Source of the DNA: an uncultured Peptococcaceae bacterium
Lineage (GTDB): Bacteria > Bacillota > Dehalobacteriia > UBA4068 > JAAVYR01
Assembly: GCA_949739465.1 (NCBI GenBank)
Contig: CATIYQ010000131.1
Coordinates: 1 to 20,277 of the forward strand
Direction of reading: 5' to 3'
DNA length: 20,277 nucleotides
This document shows positions 7,246 to 15,218 of this stretch, one piece after another (positions within the stretch are counted from its first letter, which is position 1; each line of letters starts with the position of its first letter). Made by a program: the position numbers and the translations under genes. Under the pieces are notes generated by a model, which was not told the DNA's origin, searched no databases, and worked only from the letters and a program-made list of their open reading frames with translations.

Positions 7246-7339
7246 GCTTTTAGGTACTTTATTGCTTTGCAGGAATACCTCTTTCCAGAGAATTACACTA
7301 AAAAGAAGGGGGTATCCTCCTCTATTATAGGCGTATTTA

Positions 7340-7348
7340 TGCTAAAAT
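7340..7348 (+). promoter_or_regulatory. Extended -10 upstream of the second XRE gene
   Basis: TGCTAAAAT fits an extended -10 (TGnTAnAAT-like), about 34 bases before the GTG start. No good -35 is present at the expected distance. In the same 136-base gap, GGAATACCTCTTT (from about 7271) and AAGAAGGGGGTATCC (to about 7316) are imperfectly complementary and may end the first XRE transcript. Confidence 0.35.
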
Positions 7349-7381
7349 GTAGTCATGAGTTAAAGAGGAGGGGATTGTGAA

Positions 7382-7588
7382 GTGCTTAGCTATGGTCCGT
7401 TATGGAAAACGATGAAAGATAGAAAAGTTACCACATATACTCTCATTTATAAAAAGGGATTTAGTGCGGCTACAATTACCAGTTTACGGAAAAATAAATC
7501 TATCACCATGTATACACTGGGGCGGCTGTGTGAGATATTAGAGTGTACCCCCAATGATATTGTAGAGTTTCTTCCAGATAAAAAATAA
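7382..7588 (+). CDS. Small Cro/C1-type HTH regulator (HTH_26-like)
   Basis: A 68-residue protein with the pattern LWKTMKDRKVTTYTLIYKKG, then FSAATITSLRKNKSI and TLGRLCEILECTPNDIVEF, which is the compact Cro/C1 type with the closing CxPxDIVEF signature. Such proteins consist of little more than the DNA-binding domain. It uses GTG at 7382, placed eight bases after AGGAGGGG (7366-7373). It follows another XRE gene on the same strand and is closed by its own terminator, so it is likely a single-gene unit. Its target is unknown. Confidence 0.85.
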   Translation: MLSYGPLWKTMKDRKVTTYTLIYKKGFSAATITSLRKNKSITMYTLGRLCEILECTPNDIVEFLPDKK

Positions 7589-7628
7589 AAAAGCCAAGGA
7601 ACAAATAATAAATGTTCTTTGGCTTTTT
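7588..7628 (+). terminator. Intrinsic terminator after the second XRE gene
   Basis: AAAAAGCCAAGGAACA (7588-7603) pairs with TGTTCTTTGGCTTTTT (7613-7628) with one G-U pair and a 9-base loop, ending in a T-run. It separates the regulator from argS. Confidence 0.85.
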
Positions 7629-7643
7629 ATTTGTCTCTAAATG

Positions 7644-7652
7644 TGTTACAAT
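7644..7652 (+). promoter_or_regulatory. Candidate argS extended -10
   Basis: TGTTACAAT fits an extended -10 about 60 bases before the argS start and just after the preceding terminator, where a new promoter is needed. The -35 is poor. Confidence 0.4.
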
Positions 7653-7711
7653 AGGACAGAATAAAATGGAAATTTGTGTGCGGAAAAATCCGTTTGTTTG
7701 GAGGTATATTT

Positions 7712-9406
7712 GTGGTAACCATAGCAGAGATGAAACAATCGTTAACTGCGGCTTTACGGGAAGCGGCAGAGAGGGGAAAACGGGAAGGCGTGTTTTCTTA
7801 TGAAACCCTGCCTGACTTTGTCTTAGAAATCCCTCGGGATAAAAACCATGGAGACTTTGCCGCTAATTTGGCGTTGGTTCTTACCAAGCAGGCGAAGATG
7901 CCGCCCCGCCAAATCGGCGAATATCTGATAAACACGCTTTCCACCGCGGAACAGAAAGAAAAGCTCTATATCGAAAAAATGGAGCTGGCTGGTCCCGGTT
8001 TCATCAATTTCTATTTGCAGCCCAAATGGCTCACAGAGGAAATCAAAAATATTTTAGCCCGCGGTGACAAGCACGGCGACTGCAACTTGGGTATGGGGCA
8101 AAAAGTGCAAATCGAATTCGTCAGCGCTAATCCTACGGGAGAACTGCACATGGGCAATGCCCGCGGGGCGGCATTGGGCGATTCTCTTGCTAATATTCTG
8201 GCGGCTTGCGGTTATGAAGTGAGTCGGGAATATTACATTAATGACGCCGGCAATCAAATCGTTAAATTCGGTCTTTCCTTGGAGGCTAGATATTTACAGC
8301 TGTTAGGGGAAGATGTGGAATTTCCCGAAGACGGCTATCATGGGGAAGACATCACCCGCACCATGGAAGAATTTATTGCCGAGCAAGGGGATAAATATAA
8401 AGATGTAGATGAAAACCTCCGTCGGGAAATGCTGACCGCATACGCCCTGGAAAAGAAAATCACCGCTATTCGGGAAGGGCTGTTGCGGTTTGGCGTGAAA
8501 TACGACGTGTGGTTCAGCGAACAATCTCTCCACGACAGCGGCGCTATTACCGAGGTGATTCAGCGGTTGCAGGAAAAAGGCTGCATCTATGAAAAGGACA
8601 GCGCTCTTTGGATTAAAGGGGACGTGTTGGGTGATGAGAAAGACGAAGTTATCGTTCGCGCCAACGGCATTCCCACTTACTTTGCGGCGGATATTGCCTA
8701 CCATGAAAATAAATACAGCAGAGGTTTTGACCGAGCTATCAACATCTGGGGCGCAGACCATCATGGTCATGTGGCCCGTATGCAGGGGGCAATGGAGGCA
8801 TTAGGCTATGACAGGGAACGTCTTCATGTCATCCTCATGCAGCTGGTGCGGCTCATTCAAGGGGGCGAAGTGGTGAAAATGTCCAAACGGACAGGCACTT
8901 ATGTGACCCTGGAAGAGCTGATGGACGATATTGGCGTGGACGCGGCAAGATTTTTCTTCTGTATGCGCAGCGCTGACAGCCAATTGGATTTTGACTTAGA
9001 CTTGGCAAAGGCCCAATCTGCCGATAACCCTGTCTTCTATGTGCAATACGCCCACGCGCGGATTCACAGTATTTTAGCGCAAAATGCTGAAGAGGGCTTT
9101 GTATTGCCTGATTTAGATAAAACAGATTTTAGTTTACTGACCCATGAAAGCGAAATTGATTTGATTCACAAGCTCATGGAATTACCGGAAGAAATCAGTT
9201 ACAGCGCGGTTCATTTAGAGCCTTATCGCATTGCTGTATACGCCCAGGATTTGGCGGCGTTATTCCATGGTTTTTATACCAACTGCCGGGTGCTGGGGGT
9301 AGACAATAGCTTGCGGGCAGCGAGACTTTGGCTGGTTTCCGGGGTTGCTACGGCTATTGCCAAATGCTTGGGCATCTTAGGGGTATCTGCGCCGAAAAAG
9401 ATGTAA
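7712..9406 (+). CDS. argS: Arginyl-tRNA synthetase
   Basis: Class I synthetase that charges tRNA-Arg in the cytoplasm; about 564 residues, normal for the family. The N-terminal additional domain (first ~110 residues, with PRDKNHGDFAANLAL) is followed by the catalytic Rossmann fold with FVSANPTGELHMGNARGAA (the HIGH box as HMGN), the ADHHGH stretch, and KMSKRTG (the KMSKS loop). The DALR-type anticodon-binding C-terminus begins near YAHARIHSI. An in-frame GTG at 7676 would add 12 residues, but GGAGG at 7700-7704 is seven bases before GTG 7712, and the family alignment starts there. The second pyrG follows after 83 bases without a terminator, so co-transcription is possible. The argS-pyrG order is that of the Bacillota backbone. 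Confidence 0.97.
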   Translation: MVTIAEMKQSLTAALREAAERGKREGVFSYETLPDFVLEIPRDKNHGDFAANLALVLTKQAKMPPRQIGEYLINTLSTAEQKEKLYIEKMELAGPGFINFYLQPKWLTEEIKNILARGDKHGDCNLGMGQKVQIEFVSANPTGELHMGNARGAALGDSLANILAACGYEVSREYYINDAGNQIVKFGLSLEARYLQLLGEDVEFPEDGYHGEDITRTMEEFIAEQGDKYKDVDENLRREMLTAYALEKKITAIREGLLRFGVKYDVWFSEQSLHDSGAITEVIQRLQEKGCIYEKDSALWIKGDVLGDEKDEVIVRANGIPTYFAADIAYHENKYSRGFDRAINIWGADHHGHVARMQGAMEALGYDRERLHVILMQLVRLIQGGEVVKMSKRTGTYVTLEELMDDIGVDAARFFFCMRSADSQLDFDLDLAKAQSADNPVFYVQYAHARIHSILAQNAEEGFVLPDLDKTDFSLLTHESEIDLIHKLMELPEEISYSAVHLEPYRIAVYAQDLAALFHGFYTNCRVLGVDNSLRAARLWLVSGVATAIAKCLGILGVSAPKKM

Positions 9407-9489
9407 TAGATGTAACGGGAAACGACCTTGACGGTAGATAAGAAACGATTTAAAATAAATAAGTTAATGATAAAACAGGAGGAAGGGAC

Positions 9490-11091
9490 ATGTCCAAACA
9501 TATTTTTATCACCGGCGGTGTGGTATCATCTCTGGGGAAAGGGCTGACTGCTGCCAGCTTAGGCAGGCTGTTAAAATCCAGAGGATTAAAAGTCGCCATT
9601 CAAAAATTAGACCCTTATATGAACTTAGACCCGGGCAGAATGAGTCCTTATCAGCATGGGGAAGTGTTTGTTACCGACGACGGTGCGGAAACTGACTTGG
9701 ACTTGGGGCACTATGAGCGGTTTGTGGACATCAGCCTTACCAAGCGGAGTAGTGTGTCTGCAGGGAATATTTATTGGTCGGTGCTTTGTAAAGAACGGCG
9801 GGGCGATTATCTGGGTGGCACAGTGCAGGTCATTCCTCACATCACCAATGAAATCAAACAGCGGGTGCTGGACCTGGCAGAGGAAAGCCAGGCAGACGTT
9901 GTTATTACCGAAATCGGCGGCACGGTAGGGGATATTGAAAGCCAGCCTTTCCTAGAAGCCATTCGCCAAATCAAACGAGATATCGGCAGAAAGAACATCG
10001 CCTATATCCATGTGACGTTAGTTCCTTACATCTCGGCGGCAGGCGAACCCAAAACCAAGCCTACTCAACACAGTGTAAAGACATTGCGGAGCATCGGTAT
10101 TCAGCCGGACATCGTGGTATGTCGTGCAGAACGTCCCTTAACCTCTGAAATGATAGATAAAATCGCTCTTTTCTGCGATATTGATAAAGAGGCAGTGATT
10201 CCTGCCATTGACGTGGACAACCTTTATCAACTTCCTTTGGAGCTGGAAAAAGAAGGCTTGGACGATATCGTCCTGGATACCTTGGGCCTTTCTGCCGGTT
10301 CTGTACAAATGGACGACTGGAAAGCCTTTTGTAATAAGGTAGAACACATTACCAAAGGTGTGGATATTGCCCTGGTCGGGAAATATGTAGAGCTGAAAGA
10401 CGCATATCTTAGCTTAAATGAAGCGTTGCGCCATGCAGGCTTTGCTCATGATGTGAAGGTGAATATTCGCTGGGTCAACGCTACGGACTTATGTGAAGAA
10501 AACCTTCAGCGCGAACTGGCAGGCGTCAGCGGCATTTTGGTTGCCAGCGGCTTTGGTCCCCGGGGAACAGAAGGCAAAAAACTGGCGGCACGTTTTGCCC
10601 GTGAACATAACGTACCCTTCTTAGGTATCAACATGGGTATGGAAATGGCTGTGGTAGATTTTGCTCAAGAAGTGGTGGGCTTAAAAGACGCCAACAGCTT
10701 GGAATTTAACGAAAAAACAGCATATCCTCTCTTTGTTATGGCGGAGCGGGTAGATAAATCGGGGCAACCTGCCGATACTATGCGGTTAGGCAGCTGTGTG
10801 ACCAAACTGGTAGCAGGGACGAAAGCAGCCGCTGCTTACGGCGATGTTGCGGAAATCCAAGAACGGCATCGTCATCGCTATGAGTTTAATCCTGTTTATT
10901 TACAACAATTGGCAGAAGCGGGCATGGTATTTTCCGGCTTTTCCGGAGAACATAACTATGTGGATATGATAGAGCTCAAAGACCACCCTTGGTTTGTGGG
11001 CTGTCAATTTTTACCGGAATTTAAATCCCGACCGTTGACGCCTCATCCTCTTTTGGTGGCGTTTATCGGGGCGGCGTTAGCTCAAAAATAA
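9490..11091 (+). CDS. pyrG: CTP synthase paralogue, copy 2, inactive glutaminase
   Basis: A full-length 533-residue CTP synthase. The synthase domain is very close to the family norm: ITGGVVSSLGKG, DPYMNLDPGRMSPYQHGEVF, KERRGDYLGGTVQVIPHITN, EIGGTVGDIES and KTKPTQHSV. The glutaminase domain keeps its length and fold markers (ERHRHRYEFN, KDHPWFVG) but has lost chemistry: the nucleophile Cys is Asn381 (GINMGM where GICxGM is expected) and the catalytic His is Leu508 (QFLPEF for QFHPEF). Glu510 remains. The oxyanion strand PGGFG reads ASGFG. It should work only with ammonia, or serve as a regulatory or structural partner of copy 1. AGGAGG (9477-9482) precedes ATG. It lies downstream of argS, the expected ancestral pyrG site. 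Confidence 0.95.
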   Translation: MSKHIFITGGVVSSLGKGLTAASLGRLLKSRGLKVAIQKLDPYMNLDPGRMSPYQHGEVFVTDDGAETDLDLGHYERFVDISLTKRSSVSAGNIYWSVLCKERRGDYLGGTVQVIPHITNEIKQRVLDLAEESQADVVITEIGGTVGDIESQPFLEAIRQIKRDIGRKNIAYIHVTLVPYISAAGEPKTKPTQHSVKTLRSIGIQPDIVVCRAERPLTSEMIDKIALFCDIDKEAVIPAIDVDNLYQLPLELEKEGLDDIVLDTLGLSAGSVQMDDWKAFCNKVEHITKGVDIALVGKYVELKDAYLSLNEALRHAGFAHDVKVNIRWVNATDLCEENLQRELAGVSGILVASGFGPRGTEGKKLAARFAREHNVPFLGINMGMEMAVVDFAQEVVGLKDANSLEFNEKTAYPLFVMAERVDKSGQPADTMRLGSCVTKLVAGTKAAAAYGDVAEIQERHRHRYEFNPVYLQQLAEAGMVFSGFSGEHNYVDMIELKDHPWFVGCQFLPEFKSRPLTPHPLLVAFIGAALAQK

Positions 11092-11095
11092 AAAG

Positions 11096-11128
11096 AACAC
11101 TCGTCCTCTTGGGGAGGGCGAGTGTTTT
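11096..11128 (+). terminator. Intrinsic terminator after pyrG copy 2
   Basis: AACACTCGTCCTC (11096-11108) pairs with GAGGGCGAGTGTT (11114-11126) with one G-U pair and a 5-base loop, then TTTAT. It ends the argS-pyrG segment. Confidence 0.85.
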
Positions 11129-11170
11129 ATCAGCATATTGACGATAGGACGATAGGAGGCAATAGGAGCA

Positions 11171-12301
11171 TTGGAACAAGCATTGCAAAGGGAACAATGG
11201 GAAGAGACAGCAACGGTGGCTGTAAGAGAAATTACCATAGAGGAAAAGGAACGGTTTAACAGCTTCTTGGCTACATGTGCCAAAGGACATGTTTTACAGA
11301 CTTGGGAATGGGGCGAACTGAAAGCAAAAACGGGCTGGAGTCCCATTCGTCTAGTAGCGGAGCGGCAAGGCGAAATCGTGGGGGCAATTTCCGTCTTAAA
11401 GCGTCTTGTGCCTACGGGGAAATGGTGCATTTTCTATGCGCCCAGAGGTCCTGTCCTTGCTATCGAGGAGCAAGACGTATGGGAGGCGCTCCTGGCAGGC
11501 GTGAAAGAACAGGCGAAGAAACACAACGCTATTTTCTTGAAAATCGACCCTGATGTGAAAGACGACGACGCTCTTTGGCATGAACGGATTGAGGGCGCAG
11601 GCTTTCGTCCCGTGGATAAAGGACCGGGATTTGAGGGGGTGCAGCCGCGCTTTGTATTCCGTCTGGATATTAGCCCCGATGAAGAAACCCTTCTTGCTAA
11701 CTGTCACCAGAAGACCAGATATAACATTCGCTTGGCAGAAAAACGCGGTGTGGAGATTCAGGAAAACGCCCCTCGCGAACAATTAAGAGTCTTTTATGAT
11801 ATCTTATCGGAAACGGCCAGTCGGGATAAATTTTTAATCCGTCCCTTCAGTTACTATGAAGCCTTTTATGATTTACTTGTGCCGCAGGGCTTAGCAGAGA
11901 TGTTCCTTGCCACTTATGAAGGGCAGGTTATTGCGGGGACCCTTGCTTTTAAGCTGGGAGATAAAGCCTGGTATATTTATGGCGCGTCCTCTAACGCCCA
12001 CCGTAATGTGATGCCCAATTATCTCATTCAATGGAAGATGATTTGCTGGGCAAAGAAACACGGCTGCACCATGTATGACTTCCGCGGCGTGCCGGGCGAT
12101 GTGGACGAAAACCACCCGCTCTATGGCTTGGTAAAATTCAAACGGGGTTTTAACGGGGAATATACCAAATTTCTCGGGGAATACGATTTGATTTATAAGC
12201 CTATGGTCTATCGTCTTTATAACTTTGCTGAGCCCCTCTATCAAAAGACGGTGCGGAAAGTGATTAATCTGAAAAAGCGTTTGCGGGGCAAGAAAAAATA
12301 G
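11171..12301 (+). CDS. FemAB/FemX-family aminoacyl transferase
   Basis: A 376-residue member of the FemAB group, which use aminoacyl-tRNA to add amino acids to the lipid II stem peptide at the inner face of the membrane. Two GNAT-like halves are visible: the first with HVLQTWEWGELKAKTGW (about 40-56) and FYAPRGPV (about 88-95), the second with KTRYNIRLAEKRGVEI, WYIYGASS and YDFRGVPGD. There is no membrane segment. The C-terminal tail is very basic (KKRLRGKKK). Alanine racemase follows after 12 bases and its ribosome binding site overlaps this stop codon, which supports a shared cell-wall role. The start is uncertain: TTG 11171 has AGGAGG 11 bases upstream, but homologues often begin at VREIT, so GTG 11216 is an alternative. 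The amino acid added cannot be read. Confidence 0.85.
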   Translation: MEQALQREQWEETATVAVREITIEEKERFNSFLATCAKGHVLQTWEWGELKAKTGWSPIRLVAERQGEIVGAISVLKRLVPTGKWCIFYAPRGPVLAIEEQDVWEALLAGVKEQAKKHNAIFLKIDPDVKDDDALWHERIEGAGFRPVDKGPGFEGVQPRFVFRLDISPDEETLLANCHQKTRYNIRLAEKRGVEIQENAPREQLRVFYDILSETASRDKFLIRPFSYYEAFYDLLVPQGLAEMFLATYEGQVIAGTLAFKLGDKAWYIYGASSNAHRNVMPNYLIQWKMICWAKKHGCTMYDFRGVPGDVDENHPLYGLVKFKRGFNGEYTKFLGEYDLIYKPMVYRLYNFAEPLYQKTVRKVINLKKRLRGKKK

Positions 12302-12313
12302 GCGGTGACAAAT

Positions 12314-13465
12314 ATGGGTTACAGCAAGTGGATTGAAGTGAATACGGATTGTATCTGTCATAACTTGCAGGAAATCAAAACCCTGGTGGGCGCGGAAACC
12401 AAAGTCATGGCGGTGGTAAAAGCAAACGCCTATGGTCACGGCGGCGTTGGCGTGGCAAAGGCTCTCGCCTATGGGGGAGCGGACGCTTTTGCTGTGACTA
12501 CTGTAGAAGAAGGACAGGAGTTAAGAGAGGCCGGTATTACCTTGCCTATCCTGGTCTTTGCGCCTATGCTCCCTGACCAATGTGGCGATATGAAACAGTG
12601 GGGGCTTATGCCCAGCATTGACCGGGACGAAACCCTTCTTGCCTGGCAGGCAGCGGCAGGGGGAGACTTCCACCTGAAGGTGGACACGGGAATGCATCGC
12701 GTGGGGGCGACGCCTGACGACGCCCTTGCTTTGGCAAGGCTGAGCGCGTCTCTTTCCGAGGTAAATCTTGCAGGGATATACTCTCACCTGGCTACTGCTC
12801 AGCAGCAAGATATTTCCGGTTGCCAAAAGCAAATTGCTGTTTTTCGAAAGCTATTAGATGATTTGACAGCGGAGGGCATTGATTATGGACTTGCCCACTT
12901 GGCGAACAGTGCAGCCCTTATTAAGTTGCCTGAAACAAGGTTTGACATGGTGCGGGCGGGAACGATTCTTTACGGGCAATACCCGGCGGAAACGCCTCAT
13001 GTTTTAAGTTTGCAAGACCCCTGGCAGGCAAAGGGACGGCTGGTAGAGGTGAAGACGGTGGCTGCTGGCGGTGCCATCGGTTATGGCGGCGAATATCAAT
13101 GTAAAAAAGCGGAGCAAGTAGGGGTTATTCCCTATGGCTATGCAGACGGCTTTAACGTCATTGCCAACACCCGTCCCGCCACCATTCGCAGTACTTTTCG
13201 TGATATCTTAAAAGCCTTGGCAAAAGCGGCGGGAAAATATGGAGCCGTCTATGTGAAGATAAACGGCAAATCTGTGCCTGTAGTGGGACGTATTGGTATG
13301 CAGCTGACTTCCGTGTCTTTGGACGGTGTTGATGCGGCGGTCGGTGACGAAGTATCTGTTCCGTTGCGGAGAACCACGGCAAATCTTGCCATTCCACGGG
13401 TTTTTATGGGAGAGATTGCAGAGAGATTGCAGTTAAACAGCGGACAGCAAAAACAACATAGCTGA
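12314..13465 (+). CDS. alr: Alanine racemase, divergent C-terminal domain
   Basis: PLP enzyme making D-alanine for peptidoglycan; 383 residues. The TIM-barrel part has VVKANAYGHG with the PLP-binding Lys36 and Tyr40, KVDTGMHRVG, GIYSHLATA, HLANSAALI and MVRAGTILYG. The catalytic Tyr of the C-terminal domain is Tyr257 in IGYGG. After that the protein departs from the norm: an insert around FRDILKALAKAAG, then VVGRIGMQLTSV where VVGRICMDQ is usual, and no clear YEI motif before the closing IPRVFMGE. Activity is likely, but substrate preference could differ. ATG 12314 is chosen over GTG 12305 because AGGCGGTGA (12300-12308) is correctly spaced; this site overlaps the upstream stop, implying translational coupling. 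Confidence 0.92.
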   Translation: MGYSKWIEVNTDCICHNLQEIKTLVGAETKVMAVVKANAYGHGGVGVAKALAYGGADAFAVTTVEEGQELREAGITLPILVFAPMLPDQCGDMKQWGLMPSIDRDETLLAWQAAAGGDFHLKVDTGMHRVGATPDDALALARLSASLSEVNLAGIYSHLATAQQQDISGCQKQIAVFRKLLDDLTAEGIDYGLAHLANSAALIKLPETRFDMVRAGTILYGQYPAETPHVLSLQDPWQAKGRLVEVKTVAAGGAIGYGGEYQCKKAEQVGVIPYGYADGFNVIANTRPATIRSTFRDILKALAKAAGKYGAVYVKINGKSVPVVGRIGMQLTSVSLDGVDAAVGDEVSVPLRRTTANLAIPRVFMGEIAERLQLNSGQQKQHS

Positions 13466-13528
13466 GACTGGCAGGAAAAAGCGTCGAAAAGCGAGAATAT
13501 AACCAGATAAAGAAAAATGAGGTGCCCT

Positions 13529-14164
13529 ATGGCGACAACAGATGTATTTTTTATGGCGCGCTGTCCCCATTGTGGGGAAGTCATCTTGCATCGGCAGGTT
13601 TCCGTATTTGCTATTCAGGGGAAAGGAAGCATGTTTCTTTCCTGTTCCTGCGGTTTTTTGCTTGCCGTTATAGCGCCTCAGGGGCAGAAACATTATGCTG
13701 TGGAGGTTTGGAGCGACTGCTGCGAAGAACCTCATCGTTTTATTTTTACCTTAGGACAGTTGTTAAAAAACAATCTTGCTCTTTCTTGCAGCCGGACAGA
13801 CGTACACTTGGGCTACCTGGGAGACAGGGAAAGTATCCTTGCCGAGGTGATAGAGACGGATGTGTTGTCTCTTACCGAGGGGGTCTCTCTCTGGGATTTC
13901 TTTGCTGACATTCAAGTGATGACGGCAGTGCTGAAGAAATGTTATCGGCTTTTGGCAGCAGGAAAAGTTCAGTGTCATGGTTGCGGCGCTGATATTGACG
14001 TGCGGATTTATCGGGACAGAGTTGGTATCCATTGTCCCTATTGCGGCAACGGCGGTTATTTACCTGCTGCAAAAGAACAGGATAGCCTTCTCATGGAGCA
14101 GGCGGAAGGTCTGATTCTGGAAAAAGAAGGTATCAATATTGTTTATGGGAATATGATGAAATAA
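13529..14164 (+). CDS. Zinc-ribbon protein of unknown function
   Basis: A 211-residue cytoplasmic protein with two potential zinc sites: an N-terminal CPHCG with a later CSCG, and a C-terminal CHGCG with CPYCGNGG. Between them is a middle region of about 90 residues with no motif I recognise (QLLKNNLALSCSRTDVHLG). Ribbon pairs of this type bind nucleic acids or proteins. An upstream ATG at 13517 lies inside its own Shine-Dalgarno run (GAGGTG, 13519-13524), so ATG 13529 is the likely start. It lies between alr and fba in one plus-strand run with no terminator on either side. No function is assigned. Confidence 0.8.
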   Translation: MATTDVFFMARCPHCGEVILHRQVSVFAIQGKGSMFLSCSCGFLLAVIAPQGQKHYAVEVWSDCCEEPHRFIFTLGQLLKNNLALSCSRTDVHLGYLGDRESILAEVIETDVLSLTEGVSLWDFFADIQVMTAVLKKCYRLLAAGKVQCHGCGADIDVRIYRDRVGIHCPYCGNGGYLPAAKEQDSLLMEQAEGLILEKEGINIVYGNMMK

Positions 14165-14201
14165 AAATAATAAAAACAATAAGTATATGGAGGTAGAGAT
14201 T

Positions 14202-15056
14202 ATGGCATTGGTATCTATGGTAGACTTACTGAAAAAAGCCCAAAAAGGCGGTTATGCAATCGGAGCGTTTAACTGCAACAACATGGAAATCGTTCAGGCG
14301 ATTATCGCAGCGGCGGAAGCAGAAAACGCACCCGTTATTGTCCAAGCTAGCCAGGGGGCAATTAAATACGCAGGCATTGAATACATTGCCGCTATGACAA
14401 AACTTGCGGCGGAACACGCTTCTATCCCTGTTTGTCTTCATTTAGACCATGGGACAGGCTTTGACCAGGTGATGCAATGTATTCGCAATGGATTTTCTTC
14501 TGTGATGATTGATGGTTCTAAATTGCCCCTGGAAGAAAACATTGTTCTCACCAACCGCGTATTGGATGTAGCGAGAGCTACCGGTGTTTCCGTTGAGGCG
14601 GAGTTGGGCAAAATCGGCGGCACGGAAGACGACATCACCGTCAGCGAAAAAGAAGCCATGTATACAGAGCCGGAAGAGGCAAAATATTTTATCGACCATT
14701 GTAAAGTAGACGCATTGGCTATCGCTATCGGCACAGCGCACGGTCAATACAAAGGCATTCCCAAACTGGACTTACCACGCTTGGAAAAAATTGCCGGTAT
14801 GTTGGATACGCCTATCGTGCTTCACGGCTCTTCCGGCGTGCCGGACGACGCCATTCGCGCCGCCATTGAACGGGGCGTTTGTAAGGTAAATATTGACACC
14901 AATATTCGAGAAGCCTTTATGGCAGGGGTGAAAGAGGCGCTGGCTGCAAATCCTTCCGAAATCGACCCAAGGAAGGTATTAGGACCTGCTAGAGACAGAA
15001 TGATTGCCATTGTCAGAGAAAAGATTCGTCTCTTCGGCAGCAGCAACCAAGCTTAA
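14202..15056 (+). CDS. fba: Class II fructose-1,6-bisphosphate aldolase
   Basis: Zinc-dependent aldolase of glycolysis and gluconeogenesis, cleaving fructose-1,6-bisphosphate to the two triose phosphates; 284 residues. Family marks are the N-terminal YAIGAFNCNNMEIVQA, the catalytic and metal region CLHLDHGT, EAELGKIGG, AIAIGTAHGQYKG with a metal His, VLHGSSGVPD and the phosphate-binding KVNIDTNIREAF. The shorter GatY/KbaY/FbaA-type architecture could also use tagatose-1,6-bisphosphate, but the central position next to other backbone genes favours fructose bisphosphate. The first ATG at 14187 is only the start of the GGAGG site (14189-14193); ATG 14202 is the real start. A terminator follows. 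Confidence 0.95.
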   Translation: MALVSMVDLLKKAQKGGYAIGAFNCNNMEIVQAIIAAAEAENAPVIVQASQGAIKYAGIEYIAAMTKLAAEHASIPVCLHLDHGTGFDQVMQCIRNGFSSVMIDGSKLPLEENIVLTNRVLDVARATGVSVEAELGKIGGTEDDITVSEKEAMYTEPEEAKYFIDHCKVDALAIAIGTAHGQYKGIPKLDLPRLEKIAGMLDTPIVLHGSSGVPDDAIRAAIERGVCKVNIDTNIREAFMAGVKEALAANPSEIDPRKVLGPARDRMIAIVREKIRLFGSSNQA

Positions 15057-15081
15057 CCGTTTTTTATATAAGAAAACAAAT

Positions 15082-15118
15082 AAAAAAGATACAGCTTTTA
15101 TCGGTTGTATCTTTTTTA
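15082..15118 (+). terminator. Intrinsic terminator after fba
   Basis: AAAAAAGATACAGC and GTTGTATCTTTTTT form a stem of about 14 bp including one G-U pair, with an 8-base loop and a T-run. Ends the alr-fba segment. Confidence 0.85.
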
Positions 15119-15218
15119 TTTTAAATTTTCTTTTGGATAAAAAAGCAATTTTGACCCATACTAAGATTGTAAGAAATGAGAGAAAAAGAGAGAAATTAGA
15201 AAAGGAGGTTTTATCCAT

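Noticed and set aside
8303..8770. 155-codon open frame on the minus strand
   Set aside because: Entirely antisense to argS, whose motifs are continuous through this stretch.
10600..11030. A sequencing error as the cause of the Asn381/Leu508 changes in PyrG copy 2
   Set aside because: Two separate catalytic positions and the oxyanion strand are all altered in an otherwise open and well-conserved frame; independent errors at just these sites are unlikely.
3094..11091. The two pyrG copies as a recent inverted duplication able to recombine
   Set aside because: The proteins differ at many positions, including the normally invariant regions, so long identical DNA stretches are not expected.
11891..12439. 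182-codon open frame on the minus strand
   Set aside because: It lies antisense to the FemAB gene and the start of alr, has no ribosome binding site of note and no recognisable family; it is a shadow of real coding sequence.
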